From assembly GCA_029558835.1 (NCBI GenBank), contig JAKQDH010000133.1:54459-118458 (forward strand): a stretch of 64,000 nt of DNA, written 5' to 3'. The notes beneath the pieces are model-generated. The model did not search any database, had not been told where the DNA came from, and was given only the letters and a program-made list of their open reading frames with translations. This document shows positions 45,691 through 54,605 of the stretch, piece after piece (position 1 is the first letter of the stretch; each line of letters begins with the position of its first letter). The DNA comes from Planctomycetota bacterium (GTDB lineage: Bacteria > Planctomycetota > Phycisphaerae > UBA1845). The translations under genes were made by a program, and so were the position numbers.

Positions 45691-47409
45691 ATGCGAGCAG
45701 GATACATGTGGACGGGTTTGCTGGCGGTCGTGCTCGTCCCCGCGTTGGCGTGGGCGGACCAGGCCGTGGACAAGGAAATGCAGAGTGACGTCGTCCTGCG
45801 CGCGCTCGTCAGCGAGCTCGAGCGCAACCAAGCGGGCTTGAAATTGGAGGACCTCGAACGTCCATATTTCATCGAGTATGCACTGTCGGACGCGACGCGG
45901 GTGTACGTAACGGCGGAGCTCGGTTCGGTCACCGGCAAGAACGTCAACCGCTTCCGCTCCCTCCAGCCCGAGGTGCGCGTCGGCTCCTACGAGCTGGACA
46001 ATACGAACTTCGGGAGCGGCTACGGGCGGTACTACGGCGGGTCGGGTCCCTCGGCCATGCCGATCGAGGATGACTACAACGCGATTCGGCAGGCGATCTG
46101 GTGGGCCACCGACCGTGGTTACAAGGACGCCGTGGAGACCCTGGCCCAGAAGAAGGCCTTCATGGAGAGTAAGCTGATCAAGGACAAGCCGGAGGACTTC
46201 GCGCAGCAGCCCCCGGCCGTCTACCTGGAACCGCGCGGGGACATTAAGCTGACCGTCGAGCCGCTCGAGAAACTGGCAGTGCCGCTGTCGGCCGTGTTTC
46301 GCCAGTATCCCCAGGTCCAGCAGTCCGGCGTGACGACCGAGGGTGGCAGCGGCAACAAGTACCTGGTCAACTCCGAAGGCACGCGCATCCGCATCGCCTC
46401 CACGTCCTTCTCGATCAGCGTCACGGCCACCGTACAGGCGGACGACGGCATGAAGATGTCGGATTCCTTCACGGTGTATGCCCGCAAGCTGGAGGACCTG
46501 CCGGCGCTGCCCGAGTTGACGAAACGGTGCACGCAGATGGTGGAACGGCTCCTGGCTGCCCGGGAGGCGCCGCTGCTGGATTCTTACACCGGCCCCGTGC
46601 TCTTCGAGGCGGAGCCGGCGACGGAACTCTTCGCGGGTCAGTTCGCCCAGCGCTTCGCCGGCGGCCAGCGACCCGTCGGCAGCAGCAGCAACCCGGACGA
46701 CTTCGAGAACAAGCTCGGCAAGCGCATCCTGCCCGGCTTCCTCAACGTCGTGGACAACCCCGCCCAGGAGACCATCAACGGGCAACTGGTGATGGGGAAC
46801 TACGCTTATGACGACGAAGGGGTCAAGGCCCAGGCCGTATCGCTCGTTAAGGGTGGCACGCTCGAAGCCCTCCTGATGTCCCGCAACCCCTCCAAACAGT
46901 TCAAGCAATCCAACGGGCACGGCCGCGGCAGTTACGGGAGTCAGGCAGGCGTGGGCTGCCTGTTGGTCACCAGCGACGAAGGTGCCGACGGCGCCGCGTT
47001 GCGGCAGCGACTGCTGGAGGCTGCGGCCGAGGAGAGCCTGGACTTTGGCCTCCGAGTGGTGGCCCTGGGCAACGTCGGCGACGGCGGCGGCTACGGCGGG
47101 TACTACGGGCGGGCTCGATTCGGGGGGCCTCGGGGCGGCGGCACCGCGCCGCTGGCCATGTACAAGGTTTATCCCGATGGCCGGGAGGAGATGGTCCGTG
47201 GGGCCGAGATCGCCCGGGTCGAACTGAAGGCGTTCAAGAACATTCTGGCCGCGGGGGACACGCCTTACGTCCGCAACTCCGGCAGCGGCACGCAGGGCCG
47301 CACGGTTGCCGTGCCCGCCCTGCTGTTCGAGGAACTGGACTTGGCCAAGATGGATCGCGACTTCGACAAGCCCCCGCTTCTGCCGGCCCCGCTGGCACGC
47401 GGGAAGTAA
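45691..47409 (+). CDS. Exported TldD/PmbA-family protein lacking the zinc motif
   Basis: 572 residues, paralogue of the preceding gene. Signal peptide MRAGYMWTGLLAVVLVPALA. Shared blocks: ERPYFIEYALSDATRVYVTA, VGSYELDNTNFGSGYGRYYG, LPGFLNVVDNPAQETINGQL, and SNGHGRGSYGSQAG. Where the neighbour has HEIFGH this one reads ATELFAGQFAQ, so the metal ligands are gone; it corresponds to the TldE/PmbA role as inactive partner. It also has a Gly/Tyr-rich insert (GDGGGYGGYYGRARFGG). ATG 45691 follows AAAGGAGATCGACTC. Likely co-transcribed and forming a complex with the upstream product outside the cytoplasm. Confidence 0.9.
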   Translation: MRAGYMWTGLLAVVLVPALAWADQAVDKEMQSDVVLRALVSELERNQAGLKLEDLERPYFIEYALSDATRVYVTAELGSVTGKNVNRFRSLQPEVRVGSYELDNTNFGSGYGRYYGGSGPSAMPIEDDYNAIRQAIWWATDRGYKDAVETLAQKKAFMESKLIKDKPEDFAQQPPAVYLEPRGDIKLTVEPLEKLAVPLSAVFRQYPQVQQSGVTTEGGSGNKYLVNSEGTRIRIASTSFSISVTATVQADDGMKMSDSFTVYARKLEDLPALPELTKRCTQMVERLLAAREAPLLDSYTGPVLFEAEPATELFAGQFAQRFAGGQRPVGSSSNPDDFENKLGKRILPGFLNVVDNPAQETINGQLVMGNYAYDDEGVKAQAVSLVKGGTLEALLMSRNPSKQFKQSNGHGRGSYGSQAGVGCLLVTSDEGADGAALRQRLLEAAAEESLDFGLRVVALGNVGDGGGYGGYYGRARFGGPRGGGTAPLAMYKVYPDGREEMVRGAEIARVELKAFKNILAAGDTPYVRNSGSGTQGRTVAVPALLFEELDLAKMDRDFDKPPLLPAPLARGK

Positions 47410-47425
47410 GAACCTAAGAATGCCG

Positions 47426-47475
47426 AAGTAAGAATGCAGAAAGGGGATTCACCTCTCCTTTCTGCATTCTTACTT
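47426..47475. terminator. Bidirectional hairpin between convergent genes
   Basis: A perfect 19-bp inverted repeat: AAGTAAGAATGCAGAAAGG (47426-47444), 12-nt loop, CCTTTCTGCATTCTTACTT (47457-47475), then TTG. The right arm contains the stop codon of the opposing gene (47470-47472), so it can serve both directions. Confidence 0.75.
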
Positions 47476-48255
47476 TTGCCTTCTGAATTCGGCGCGGCGT
47501 TGCATGCAGTCCGGGTGGTCGCAGAGCTGGCACGGCACCACGTCCGGGTGGACGCGATCCGCCGGGCCGATGCCAATGAGGCAGGAGATCGACTTCAGCG
47601 GCAACATCAGGCAGCTCGGCTGCAGGCGCACGCGGATCCGCTCCGTCGGGAGACCGGCGAAAAGTGGCATCTGCTGGTGCAGGTCCAGGCCGCAGTAACC
47701 CGGACTGTACCGCGGCGTGATATCCAGGCCGCGGGCCTGCGCCCAGGCGCGCACGTGTGCCTGGAGTCGATCGGCGGCGGCCTCGACGGCCTCGGAGGCG
47801 AAGGCGTCCGCGAGGCTGCCGCGCACGGCCTCGCCCCCGCGAATCCACCGCCGCGCGAGGCGCTCCAGCGCGGGACCGATGGTCACGACGGCCGAGGCGA
47901 CGTAGCACGCGTCGCTGAGAATCCCGGCAATGTCGCCGTGGAAGGTCGTCCCCGAAGCCAGCACCAGTTGCGCAGGTTCTATCGTCCGGACCGCGTCGAT
48001 CCGATAGACGGCCCGGGGACGCAGCAGCCGCGGCAGGGTGTCGGCCAGCTCCCGTGCCGCCGCCACCCAGCGGCCGTGCTCCGTGCGGTCCGCGCGGATG
48101 CCCACGGCACGCTGCACGAGGTCGAGATCGGGGACCACGTCAGGGAAACGCAAGAGCCCGCTTGTTTCCGCAGCGGTGTCGGTTTGCCCACTCGCTTCCG
48201 CTCGGGCTCCGTTGAGCCCACTCGCTTCCGCTCCGGCTCCGTTGGGCTTGCTCAT
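47470..48255 (-). CDS. B12-dependent methionine-synthase activation-domain-like protein (corrinoid reactivation)
   Basis: 261 residues. AYSVGYC-type core: LDITPRYSPGYCGLDLHQQM, RIRVRLQPSCLMLPLKSISC and LIGIGPADR match the AdoMet-binding activation domain of MetH and its stand-alone relatives, which restore oxidised corrinoid cofactors. The C-terminus CQLCDHPDCMQRR has closely spaced Cys residues, probably a metal site. The N-terminus holds a short tandem repeat (ASGLNGARAEASG). ATG 48255 follows GGAGCCCCGC. It is divergent from the corrinoid protein gene at 48393 (137 nt between), which strongly suggests that it serves that protein. Confidence 0.88.
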   Translation of the reverse strand: MSKPNGAGAEASGLNGARAEASGQTDTAAETSGLLRFPDVVPDLDLVQRAVGIRADRTEHGRWVAAARELADTLPRLLRPRAVYRIDAVRTIEPAQLVLASGTTFHGDIAGILSDACYVASAVVTIGPALERLARRWIRGGEAVRGSLADAFASEAVEAAADRLQAHVRAWAQARGLDITPRYSPGYCGLDLHQQMPLFAGLPTERIRVRLQPSCLMLPLKSISCLIGIGPADRVHPDVVPCQLCDHPDCMQRRAEFRRQK

Positions 48256-48392
48256 GCGGGGCTCCACGGCAGGGCTGGGATGTCCCCCACCTCCAATGGT
48301 ACAATGACGGCCCGGCAGTCGGCCCCGCGGGGACCCGCCGTGCCGGGACCGACGGGTGATTGTAGCCGCGCGGCAAGGTGAGATCAGTAGCC

Positions 48393-49028
48393 ATGTCTAC
48401 TCTGAGCCAACTGGAAGCGGCCGTGCTGGCCGGCGACGAGCAGGCGGCGCCCCGGCTCATCGAGCAGGGGCTCGCCGGCGGTCTGTCCGCCAAGCAACTG
48501 CTGGACGAGGGTCTGATTGCCGGGATGTCCGAGGTGGGGCGTCGCTTCCGTGACGGGGAGTACTACCTGCCCGAGGTGCTGGTGGCCGCGGACGCCCTGA
48601 AGGCCGCGCTGGCCCGCCTGCAACCGCACCTGGTCGCCCAGGGGGTCAGGCCGGAAGCGACGGCCGTCATCGGCACCGTCCGCGGCGACCTGCACGACAT
48701 CGGCAAGAACCTCGCCGCCACCATGCTGCAAGGGGCGGGCTTCGAGGTGGTCGACCTGGGTGTGGACGTGCCGGCCGAGAAGTTCGTTGCCGCCTGTCAG
48801 CAGCAACCGGTGCAGGTGATCGGTCTCAGTGCGCTGTTGACGACCACGATGCCCGCGATGGAGATGATCGTTCAGGCCGTGCGGACGAGTGTGCGCCCGG
48901 CGCCTTATATTATTGTCGGGGGAGCGCCGTTGACGCAGGCGTTCGCCGACCGGATCGGGGCGGACGGCTACGGCCGCGACGCCGCCACCGGAGCCGACCT
49001 GGCGCGCCGCTGGTGCGCGCGCCGCTGA
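48393..49028 (+). CDS. Corrinoid (B12-binding) methyltransferase protein, MtbC/MtaC-like
   Basis: 211 residues. N-terminal helical cap (GDEQAAPRLIEQGLAGGLSA to YYLPEVLVAADALKAALARL) followed by a B12-binding Rossmann domain with the base-off signature GTVRGDLHDIGKNLAATMLQ (DxHxxG, the His being the lower cobalt ligand), VDLGVDVPAEKFVAAC, IGLSALLTTTMPAM and IVGGAPLTQAFADRIGADGY. Size and order match corrinoid proteins of methylamine/methanol-type methyltransferases. The likely reactivator is divergent at 48255; the methyltransferase subunit is not adjacent, though the UroD-family protein at 25836 is a candidate. Substrate unknown. Confidence 0.95.
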   Translation: MSTLSQLEAAVLAGDEQAAPRLIEQGLAGGLSAKQLLDEGLIAGMSEVGRRFRDGEYYLPEVLVAADALKAALARLQPHLVAQGVRPEATAVIGTVRGDLHDIGKNLAATMLQGAGFEVVDLGVDVPAEKFVAACQQQPVQVIGLSALLTTTMPAMEMIVQAVRTSVRPAPYIIVGGAPLTQAFADRIGADGYGRDAATGADLARRWCARR

Positions 49029-49103
49029 GTCCGCACACCGCGCGGCCTGCTTGGACCGCGTCCCGCGCGACGCCAAGCAGGACCGCGCCGATGGGAAGCC
49101 GGA

Positions 49104-49248
49104 GGAGTGGCATGCCCAAGCCGAAGGCGCCGGCATGCTGTTGCAGACGGTGGCGTCGGGAACGGGAGGAAGCATGGCGGCGCTGCGCTTGGCCATGCCA
49201 CGCAGAGCGTCGCTCAGTCTCCCTGGCGAGGGGAGCTACTCAGGTGGG
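49104..49248 (+). repeat. Family-A palindromic repeat, copy 3
   Basis: GGAGTGGCATGCCCAAGCCG and GAAGGCGCCGGCATGCTG, then GCATGGCGGCGCTGCGCTTG with GCCATGCCACGC, ending GGGGAGCTACTCAGGTGG. It fills most of the gap before the S41 peptidase gene. Confidence 0.82.
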
Positions 49249-49284
49249 GGACGGACTTTTTCGCATGATCAGGAGAGTACAACC

Positions 49285-50646
49285 ATGCCGCGTGCTTGCC
49301 CAATCCTCCAGGACCCGACGCTGTGGACGGTGCTGCTGACGCTGGGCCTTGCCTCGTTCGCCGCCGGTGCCGCGCCGAAGGTCATCCAAGCCACGCCAGA
49401 CAACGGCGATACCCACGTTAACCCTGCCCTGACGGAAATCCGGGTGGTCTTCGATCAGGACATGACGCAGGGCAGCCACTCTTGGGTCGGCGATGGGCCG
49501 AGCTTCCCCAAGCTGCGCGGACAGCCTTCCTGGCTGGACGCCCGCACGGCCGTGCTGCCCGTCACGCTGGAGCCCAATCACACCTACTGGCTCAGCATCA
49601 ACAGCGACCGCTTCCGAGGCTTCCAGGCCACCAACGGGACGCCCGCTGAGCCGTATCCGATTTCGTTCACGACCGCCTCGGCACCGGGGGCTGCACGACC
49701 GCCGGACCTCGCGCCCGAGCAGAACAGCGCCGCCATCAAGAAGCTGCGGGCGGCCATCAAGGACCACTACTCATACCGTGATCTGCGCCAGCTCGATTGG
49801 GACCAGCTCTTTCAGCAACATGAGCGGGGCCTCGCCGAGGCCAAGACGCCCGCGGCTTTCGCGCGGGAGGCTGGCAAGCTGTTGGCGACGGCGCAGGACG
49901 CTCACATCTGGCTCAGTGCCGACGGGCAGAAGCTGCCCTCGTTCGTCCGCCGTGTGGAAGCCAATCTCAGAATCGAGACGCTGGCCCGCGTCGTTCCCGG
50001 ATTCAAGCAACAAAGCCCGGCCGTCTACACCGGGCGTTTCGACGATGGGATCGGCTACGTGCTCATCACCGCCTGGTCGGGCGAGCAAAGGGCGACGGTG
50101 AACCCCGTGTGGCAAGCGTTGGAGCAGTTCGCCGGTGCTCCGGGCATCATCCTTGATGTTCGACCCAACTCCGGCGGCGACGAGCTGCTCGCCCGGCAGG
50201 TCGCCGGCTGCTTTGTGGAGAAGCCGGTGGTCTATGCCCGCCACGTCTGGCGCGACCCGGCCGCGCCCACCGGGTTCTCGCCTCAGGTACAGCGCGTCCT
50301 GGAGCCCAATGCGCAAGGGCCGGTGTATCGCGGCAAGGTTGCGGTGCTGACGGGCCCCGCGGTCATGAGCAGTTGCGAATCCTTCCTGCTGATGATGAAG
50401 CAAGCGCCGGACTGCAAGCTGGTCGGCGCCCGTTCGTATGGCAGCTCGGGCAATCCCAAGCCGCACGACCTCGGTAATGGCGTGACGGTCTACCTGCCGT
50501 CTTGGAAGGACCTACGCCCCGACGGTACCTGCCTGGAGGGTGAGGGCATTGCGCCGGACGTTCCGGTCCCGGCCCAAGCCGCTGACTTCGCCGACCGCGA
50601 CCCGGTCCTCGATACCGCCCTGGCGCTGTTACGCCAGAGAACCTGA
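49285..50646 (+). CDS. Exported S41-family peptidase with Ig-like domain
   Basis: 453 residues. N-terminal export segment LWTVLLTLGLASFAAGAA; an Ig-like domain (about 32-135: VIQATPDNGDTHVNPALTEI, RVVFDQDM); and a tail-specific-protease (S41) domain with GIGYVLITAW, GIILDVRPNSGGDE, and VAVLTGPAVMSSCESFLLMM. The Ser in SSCES takes the place of the catalytic Ser. YLPSWKDLRPDGTCLEGEG and IAPDVPVPA complete the family fold. It would cleave peptides outside the cytoplasm. ATG 49285 follows AGGAGAGTACAACC. Single gene after a family-A repeat. Confidence 0.9.
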   Translation: MPRACPILQDPTLWTVLLTLGLASFAAGAAPKVIQATPDNGDTHVNPALTEIRVVFDQDMTQGSHSWVGDGPSFPKLRGQPSWLDARTAVLPVTLEPNHTYWLSINSDRFRGFQATNGTPAEPYPISFTTASAPGAARPPDLAPEQNSAAIKKLRAAIKDHYSYRDLRQLDWDQLFQQHERGLAEAKTPAAFAREAGKLLATAQDAHIWLSADGQKLPSFVRRVEANLRIETLARVVPGFKQQSPAVYTGRFDDGIGYVLITAWSGEQRATVNPVWQALEQFAGAPGIILDVRPNSGGDELLARQVAGCFVEKPVVYARHVWRDPAAPTGFSPQVQRVLEPNAQGPVYRGKVAVLTGPAVMSSCESFLLMMKQAPDCKLVGARSYGSSGNPKPHDLGNGVTVYLPSWKDLRPDGTCLEGEGIAPDVPVPAQAADFADRDPVLDTALALLRQRT

Positions 50647-50838
50647 TCAACCGGGAGTGCCTGGTCATACCGCAACGGGCCCTTCTCTTTCGGTCCGCTT
50701 GTGGTACCATGCCATGCGGGAATGGGCGCCGCCTGGGGGCCTGCGGTGGAGGCCAGAGCCATTCCGGCAGCCCGGCTGCGCTGGGGTGCCGACTGACGGA
50801 GTAGCGGCGGGTTGCAGTTCGTCAGGGGGAGGGGTTCC

Positions 50839-52431
50839 ATGCAATTCGGCAAGTCTTGTGCGTCGGTGCTGATGCTTGCGCTGTGCCTCGTCTCGACCGC
50901 GCTCGCTCAGACGATCTTCCCGGCTACGCCGGACTGGGAATCCGCCGATCGTCCGTACAGCACGGGCGGGGCCCTGGTGGACCTGAACCGCGACGGCTGG
51001 CTCGATTTCGTCGTCGCCAACGGCAACGACATGGCCCGGCAGCGCCTGGTCGTGTACTACAACAACGGCAACGGCACGTTTCCCGCGAATCCGAACTGGA
51101 ACTCGGGCGACCTCGAGTACAACGGCCACATCAGCATCGCCGACGTTAACGGGGACGGCTGGGACGACGTGGCCGTCGCCCTCACGCAGGACGGCTACAA
51201 CATGCGCACCGCGCGATTGTACTTGAACAACCAGGGCACGCTCTCGTCCCTGCCCGACTGGGTTTCCGCCGACACCTACGCGGCCTTCCATGTTGCCTTC
51301 GGCGACGTCAACGGCGACGGGCGACCGGACCTGGCCGTCGGCACAGGCTTCCCGTACAGCGGATCGCACGTCTGGCGCAACTACGTCTACTACAACGTGA
51401 ACGGCACCCTGGAGACCCTGCCCTCCTGGGTCTCCGCCGACACGTATGACTACATGGACATCTTCTTCTGCGACGTGGACCGAGACGGCCGGCAGGACCT
51501 CGTCGGGGTCGGCACCAACACGCACACCCGCGTGTACCGCAACAATGCGGGTGTCCTAGCCACCACTTCCACGTGGACCACGCTGGACAACAGTGGCCAG
51601 TTCTCCGTCATGGGTACCTACGGCGACGTCAATGCCGACGGCTGGTTTGAGCTGTTGGTTACCGACAACACCCAGTTGTTCGCCGGTAGCGGATATTTCC
51701 GGCGTTACGACGGCCTGATCGGCGGGCTGTTCAGCCAGTACCCCACCTGGTCCTACTACGAGGGCTACGGCTCCGCGGTCGCCCTTGCCGACCTCGATGC
51801 GGACGGCGACCTCGATCTGGCCACCGGCGGCTGGTGGGATTACACCCGCTACTTCCTCGGCACGGCCGGCGCCTTCCCGCCCTTCCCCTCCTGGAGTTCC
51901 AGCGGTACCAGCGTCGTCGAGGCCATCTGCTTCGGCGACGTGGACAACGACGCCTTGCGCTCCCGCACGCAGTGGTACGACGTGAGCGGGACGCCGGGGC
52001 GGCACCTGTTCCATCTGCCGCACCAGCCGGTCCAGTGGATCGAGGCCGTCAATGCCGACGGCAGCACGCTGACGCCAGCCCAGTACACGTGCGACCTCGT
52101 GCACGGCTGGGTCAGCATCGGCCCGGCCGCCGGCCAGTGGGTATCCCTTCGCTATGCCTACAGCCTCAAGCCCGACATGGCCATCACGAACTGGGACAAC
52201 CAGGGCAACTACCTCTACTACAACCGCAACAGCGCTACCCGGTTCGGCGATGCCAACGACGATGACAGCGTGGACCTGGACGACTTCCTTGCCTTCGTCG
52301 CCTGCCTGACGGGCCCCGGCCCGATGGACCCGCCTCCCAGTACTGCCTGCCGCAGGGCCTTCGACGCCGACGGCGACGCGGACGTCGATATGGCCGACTT
52401 CCGTGAATTGACGATCGTGCTGGCGTTCTGA
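50839..52431 (+). CDS. Secreted FG-GAP/VCBS repeat protein with C-terminal dockerin
   Basis: 530 residues. Signal peptide GKSCASVLMLALCLVSTALA. Five to six FG-GAP/VCBS units with Asp-rich loops (LVDLNRDGWLDFVVANG, IADVNGDGWDDVAVA, FGDVNGDGRPDLAVG, LADLDADGDLDLATGG), usual for Ca-binding seven-bladed propellers of surface proteins. A beta linker (VQWIEAVNADGSTLTPAQYT) leads to a dockerin: GDANDDDSVDLDDFLAF and DADGDADVDMADFREL. ATG 50839 follows a purine-rich AGGGGGAGGGGTTCC. No partner gene. Another member of the window's dockerin set with an unrelated N-terminal part. Confidence 0.9.
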   Translation: MQFGKSCASVLMLALCLVSTALAQTIFPATPDWESADRPYSTGGALVDLNRDGWLDFVVANGNDMARQRLVVYYNNGNGTFPANPNWNSGDLEYNGHISIADVNGDGWDDVAVALTQDGYNMRTARLYLNNQGTLSSLPDWVSADTYAAFHVAFGDVNGDGRPDLAVGTGFPYSGSHVWRNYVYYNVNGTLETLPSWVSADTYDYMDIFFCDVDRDGRQDLVGVGTNTHTRVYRNNAGVLATTSTWTTLDNSGQFSVMGTYGDVNADGWFELLVTDNTQLFAGSGYFRRYDGLIGGLFSQYPTWSYYEGYGSAVALADLDADGDLDLATGGWWDYTRYFLGTAGAFPPFPSWSSSGTSVVEAICFGDVDNDALRSRTQWYDVSGTPGRHLFHLPHQPVQWIEAVNADGSTLTPAQYTCDLVHGWVSIGPAAGQWVSLRYAYSLKPDMAITNWDNQGNYLYYNRNSATRFGDANDDDSVDLDDFLAFVACLTGPGPMDPPPSTACRRAFDADGDADVDMADFRELTIVLAF

Positions 52432-52832
52432 GCCGGTCCGGCCGCGTGCGCTGCGCAGGTGTTTGGCGTCCTCGGGCGGAACGGAGTGTCCGCACTTACC
52501 TGTACGAGGCAAGCGTGCGTCAGTTCCGCCGCGCCTGCGAATGGTCTGGCCGGTCTCGCCCGCCCTCCGGGCGGGCAAAGACGAGGACAACAAGAAGAAG
52601 GAAGCAGGCCACCCCCCCAGGGACTCGAAGTCCCTGGCAACGCCCGCGCGCCCTCCGGGCGGAGCAGGGTTCATCCTCGGGCGAAGGCGGGTTCATCTCA
52701 ACTGCCGCGTCCGGTAATCCGACACATTCCTTGACTGCGGAGCGACTTCCCCGCAGCCCCGGAGTGCGCCAGTTGCCGGTCCATGCCCCATCTTGCCCAG
52801 GCACGTCCAGCGCGGCCGCGGCGCGTCCCGTC
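52432..52832. other. Intergenic region with two strong hairpins
   Basis: 401 nt. GCCCGCCC/GGGCGGGC (52558-52576, 3-nt loop) and CCAGGGACT/AGTCCCTGG (52617-52637, 3-nt loop) may end the upstream dockerin-gene transcript. No gene seen. Confidence 0.5.
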
Positions 52833-54002
52833 GTGCCAACGTGGGCGCCGGTGGACGCGTTGATTCGGCCCCGGGTGGCCGCGGACGCGGCGCGGGTGCT
52901 CGTGGTCGGTCCGTCGCCGGAGATGGTGGGCGGGATGGCCAGCGTGGTGGGACAGATGCTGGAGTTGGACCTGGGGCCCGAGTACCGGCTCGAACTGCTG
53001 CCCTTCACTCATGCCGCGAACGAGTGCGAGACGTTGCCGGGCAAGCTGCGCCGGCATCTGGAACACGGCGACGCGCTGCGGCGCCGCTTGCGAGCGCAGC
53101 CGGCCGCCGTCGTTCATCTGCACACGTGCAGCGGCTTCACTTTCTGGCGGTCGCTGCTGGACCTGCGTGTCGCCCAGGGTTGCGGCGCGCGGGTCGTGCT
53201 GCACGTGCATGGGGCGGCCTTCGACAGCTTCCACGCGGCCGCCGGCGCGGCGGCTCGGGCGTTGATCCGCTGGGGCATGACGCGTGCGGACGCGGTGGTG
53301 GCTTTGTCCGAGAGCTGGCGCGCGAAGCTGCACGCGATGGCGCCGCGTGCGCGGATCACCGTGGTTGAGAACGCGGTGGAACTGCCGCCTGCGGTCCCTC
53401 GGCGATACGACGGTCAGTCGTGTCGGTTCCTGCTGTTGGCCAAGATGGACACCTGGAAGGGGATCGACGACCTGCTCGATGCCTGCACGCTCATCCCCGC
53501 GGGCATCTCGTTTGGGCTGACGCTGGCCGGACCGCCGGGCTCGGCCGGCGACGCGGGCACCCTGGCCGCGAAGATACGGAGGCGCCACTTGCAGCAGCGG
53601 GTGCGGTACGTGGGCCCGGTACAGGGGCGCGCCAAAGACGGGCTGTTTGCCGAGGTTGACGTGTACGTGCAGCCCAGCCATCACGAAGGCATGCCGCTGG
53701 CGTTGCTTGAGGCTCTGGCGTGGGGGTTGCCCGTCGTGGCCACGAGGGTCGGCGCGGTCCCCGAGGTGCTTACCGAGGAGCGCGAGGGCCTGCTGGTTCC
53801 GCCGCAGGAGCCGGAACTCCTGGGCCGCACGATGGCTCGTCTGGCAACCGATGGACAACTGCGCAGTGCATGCTCCGCGGCCGCCCGCCGCCTGGCCGAG
53901 GACCGCTTCAGCCTGCGGCGCTTTCGGCAGGACCTCCGCGCGCTCTACGACGCCCTGGGCAGCGGCGCGTTGCCGGGAACGCGTGTTTGCCCGGTCGGCT
54001 GA
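52833..54002 (+). CDS. Family 4 glycosyltransferase
   Basis: About 389 residues. GT-B fold: N-terminal VLVVGPSPEMVGGMASVVGQ with the GGM loop, VVLHVHGAAFDSFH, and VVALSESWRAKL; C-terminal donor-binding half LLLAKMDTWKGIDDLLDACT, VRYVGPVQG, VYVQPSHHEGMPLALLEALA and GLPVVATRVGAVPEVL, with the E(x7)E motif in HEGMPLALLEA. It transfers a sugar to an envelope polysaccharide or lipid. The start is uncertain: GTG 52833 is taken since no good ribosome site or ATG is near; GTG 52851 is an alternative. Single gene. Confidence 0.88.
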   Translation: MPTWAPVDALIRPRVAADAARVLVVGPSPEMVGGMASVVGQMLELDLGPEYRLELLPFTHAANECETLPGKLRRHLEHGDALRRRLRAQPAAVVHLHTCSGFTFWRSLLDLRVAQGCGARVVLHVHGAAFDSFHAAAGAAARALIRWGMTRADAVVALSESWRAKLHAMAPRARITVVENAVELPPAVPRRYDGQSCRFLLLAKMDTWKGIDDLLDACTLIPAGISFGLTLAGPPGSAGDAGTLAAKIRRRHLQQRVRYVGPVQGRAKDGLFAEVDVYVQPSHHEGMPLALLEALAWGLPVVATRVGAVPEVLTEEREGLLVPPQEPELLGRTMARLATDGQLRSACSAAARRLAEDRFSLRRFRQDLRALYDALGSGALPGTRVCPVG

Positions 54003-54020
54003 GTCAACGCGCGCAGCCAA

Positions 54021-54180
54021 ATAGAGTTCCACCGAATCAGGAAACCGGCCAACGGCGTGGGGTGGCATGGCCAAGCGCTGCGCCGCCATGCCTGCTGCCG
54101 TGCCTGAAGCTCCCATCTACACCAGCATGCCGGCGCCTTCGGCTTGGGCATGCCACCCGCCCGGTTTCCCCTTCGCGGGG
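54021..54180 (-). repeat. Family-A palindromic repeat, copy 4 (both ends visible)
   Basis: Left end AGAGTTCCACC, GGAAACCGGCCAACGGCG and GGGTGGCATGGCCAAGC; right end GGCTTGGGCATGCCACCCG and CCCGGTTTCCCC. The two ends are inverted copies (GGGAAACCGG...GGGTGGCATG), so the unit has terminal inverted repeats. Confidence 0.82.
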
Positions 54181-54390
54181 GCCCATTGGGGCGATCAAGA
54201 TACCGGTGTTTGTCCGCTCCCTGACGGTCACCGTTCGGATCGGCGGCATGGAATCGCAAACGGCGGTGCGCCGGCGCACCACCTGCCGGGCTTCTGCGTA
54301 CCGCGCGGGCTGGAGTTCGGTACGTGTTCAGCGTCTCCCGCGTGACGGGCGAGCGGGCTTGTCCACGCGGCGGGCGCCTTCGCCACCGCC

Positions 54391-54578
54391 GCCCTCACCC
54401 CTACTCCTCTCCCGACGGGAGAGTACGTGTTTAGCGTGGGTGCCATGCCCTCACCCGCCGCAGGCGGGGGTGGGCAGGTGCTGCGGCAGGCAGAGGCATG
54501 CTTACCCGCGACCGCGGTCGCGGGTAAGCATGGCACCCACAACGCCAAAGACGCTAAACACATACGCGGGAGAGGGGT
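54391..54578 (+). repeat. Family-B palindrome interrupted by a family-C element
   Basis: Family-B left part CCCTCACCCCTACTCCTCTC and CCGACGGGAGAG ends at 54423; its right part resumes with GGGAGAGGGGTGCAGACC at 54568. Removing 54424-54574 restores a standard family-B unit. Confidence 0.85.
54424..54567 (+). mobile_element. MITE-like family-C element with 7-bp target duplication
   Basis: 144 bp. Ends TACGTGTTTAGCG and CGCTAAACACATACGC are inverted copies; GGGTGCCATGC and GCATGGCACCC form a second pair inside. Two internal palindromes: CACCCGCCGCAGGCGGGGGT and ATGCTTACCCGCGACCGCGG with its mirror. Flanked by GGGAGAG at 54417-54423 and 54568-54574. No coding capacity. Confidence 0.8.
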
Positions 54579-54605
54579 GCAGACCCGGCCTGGGCCTCGC
54601 GTCGA

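Larger units (their letters stand above)
54003..54605. other. Intergenic region made mostly of repeats
   Basis: 603 nt with no gene: a family-A repeat (54021-54180) and a family-B palindrome split by a family-C element (54391-54578). Confidence 0.7.
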
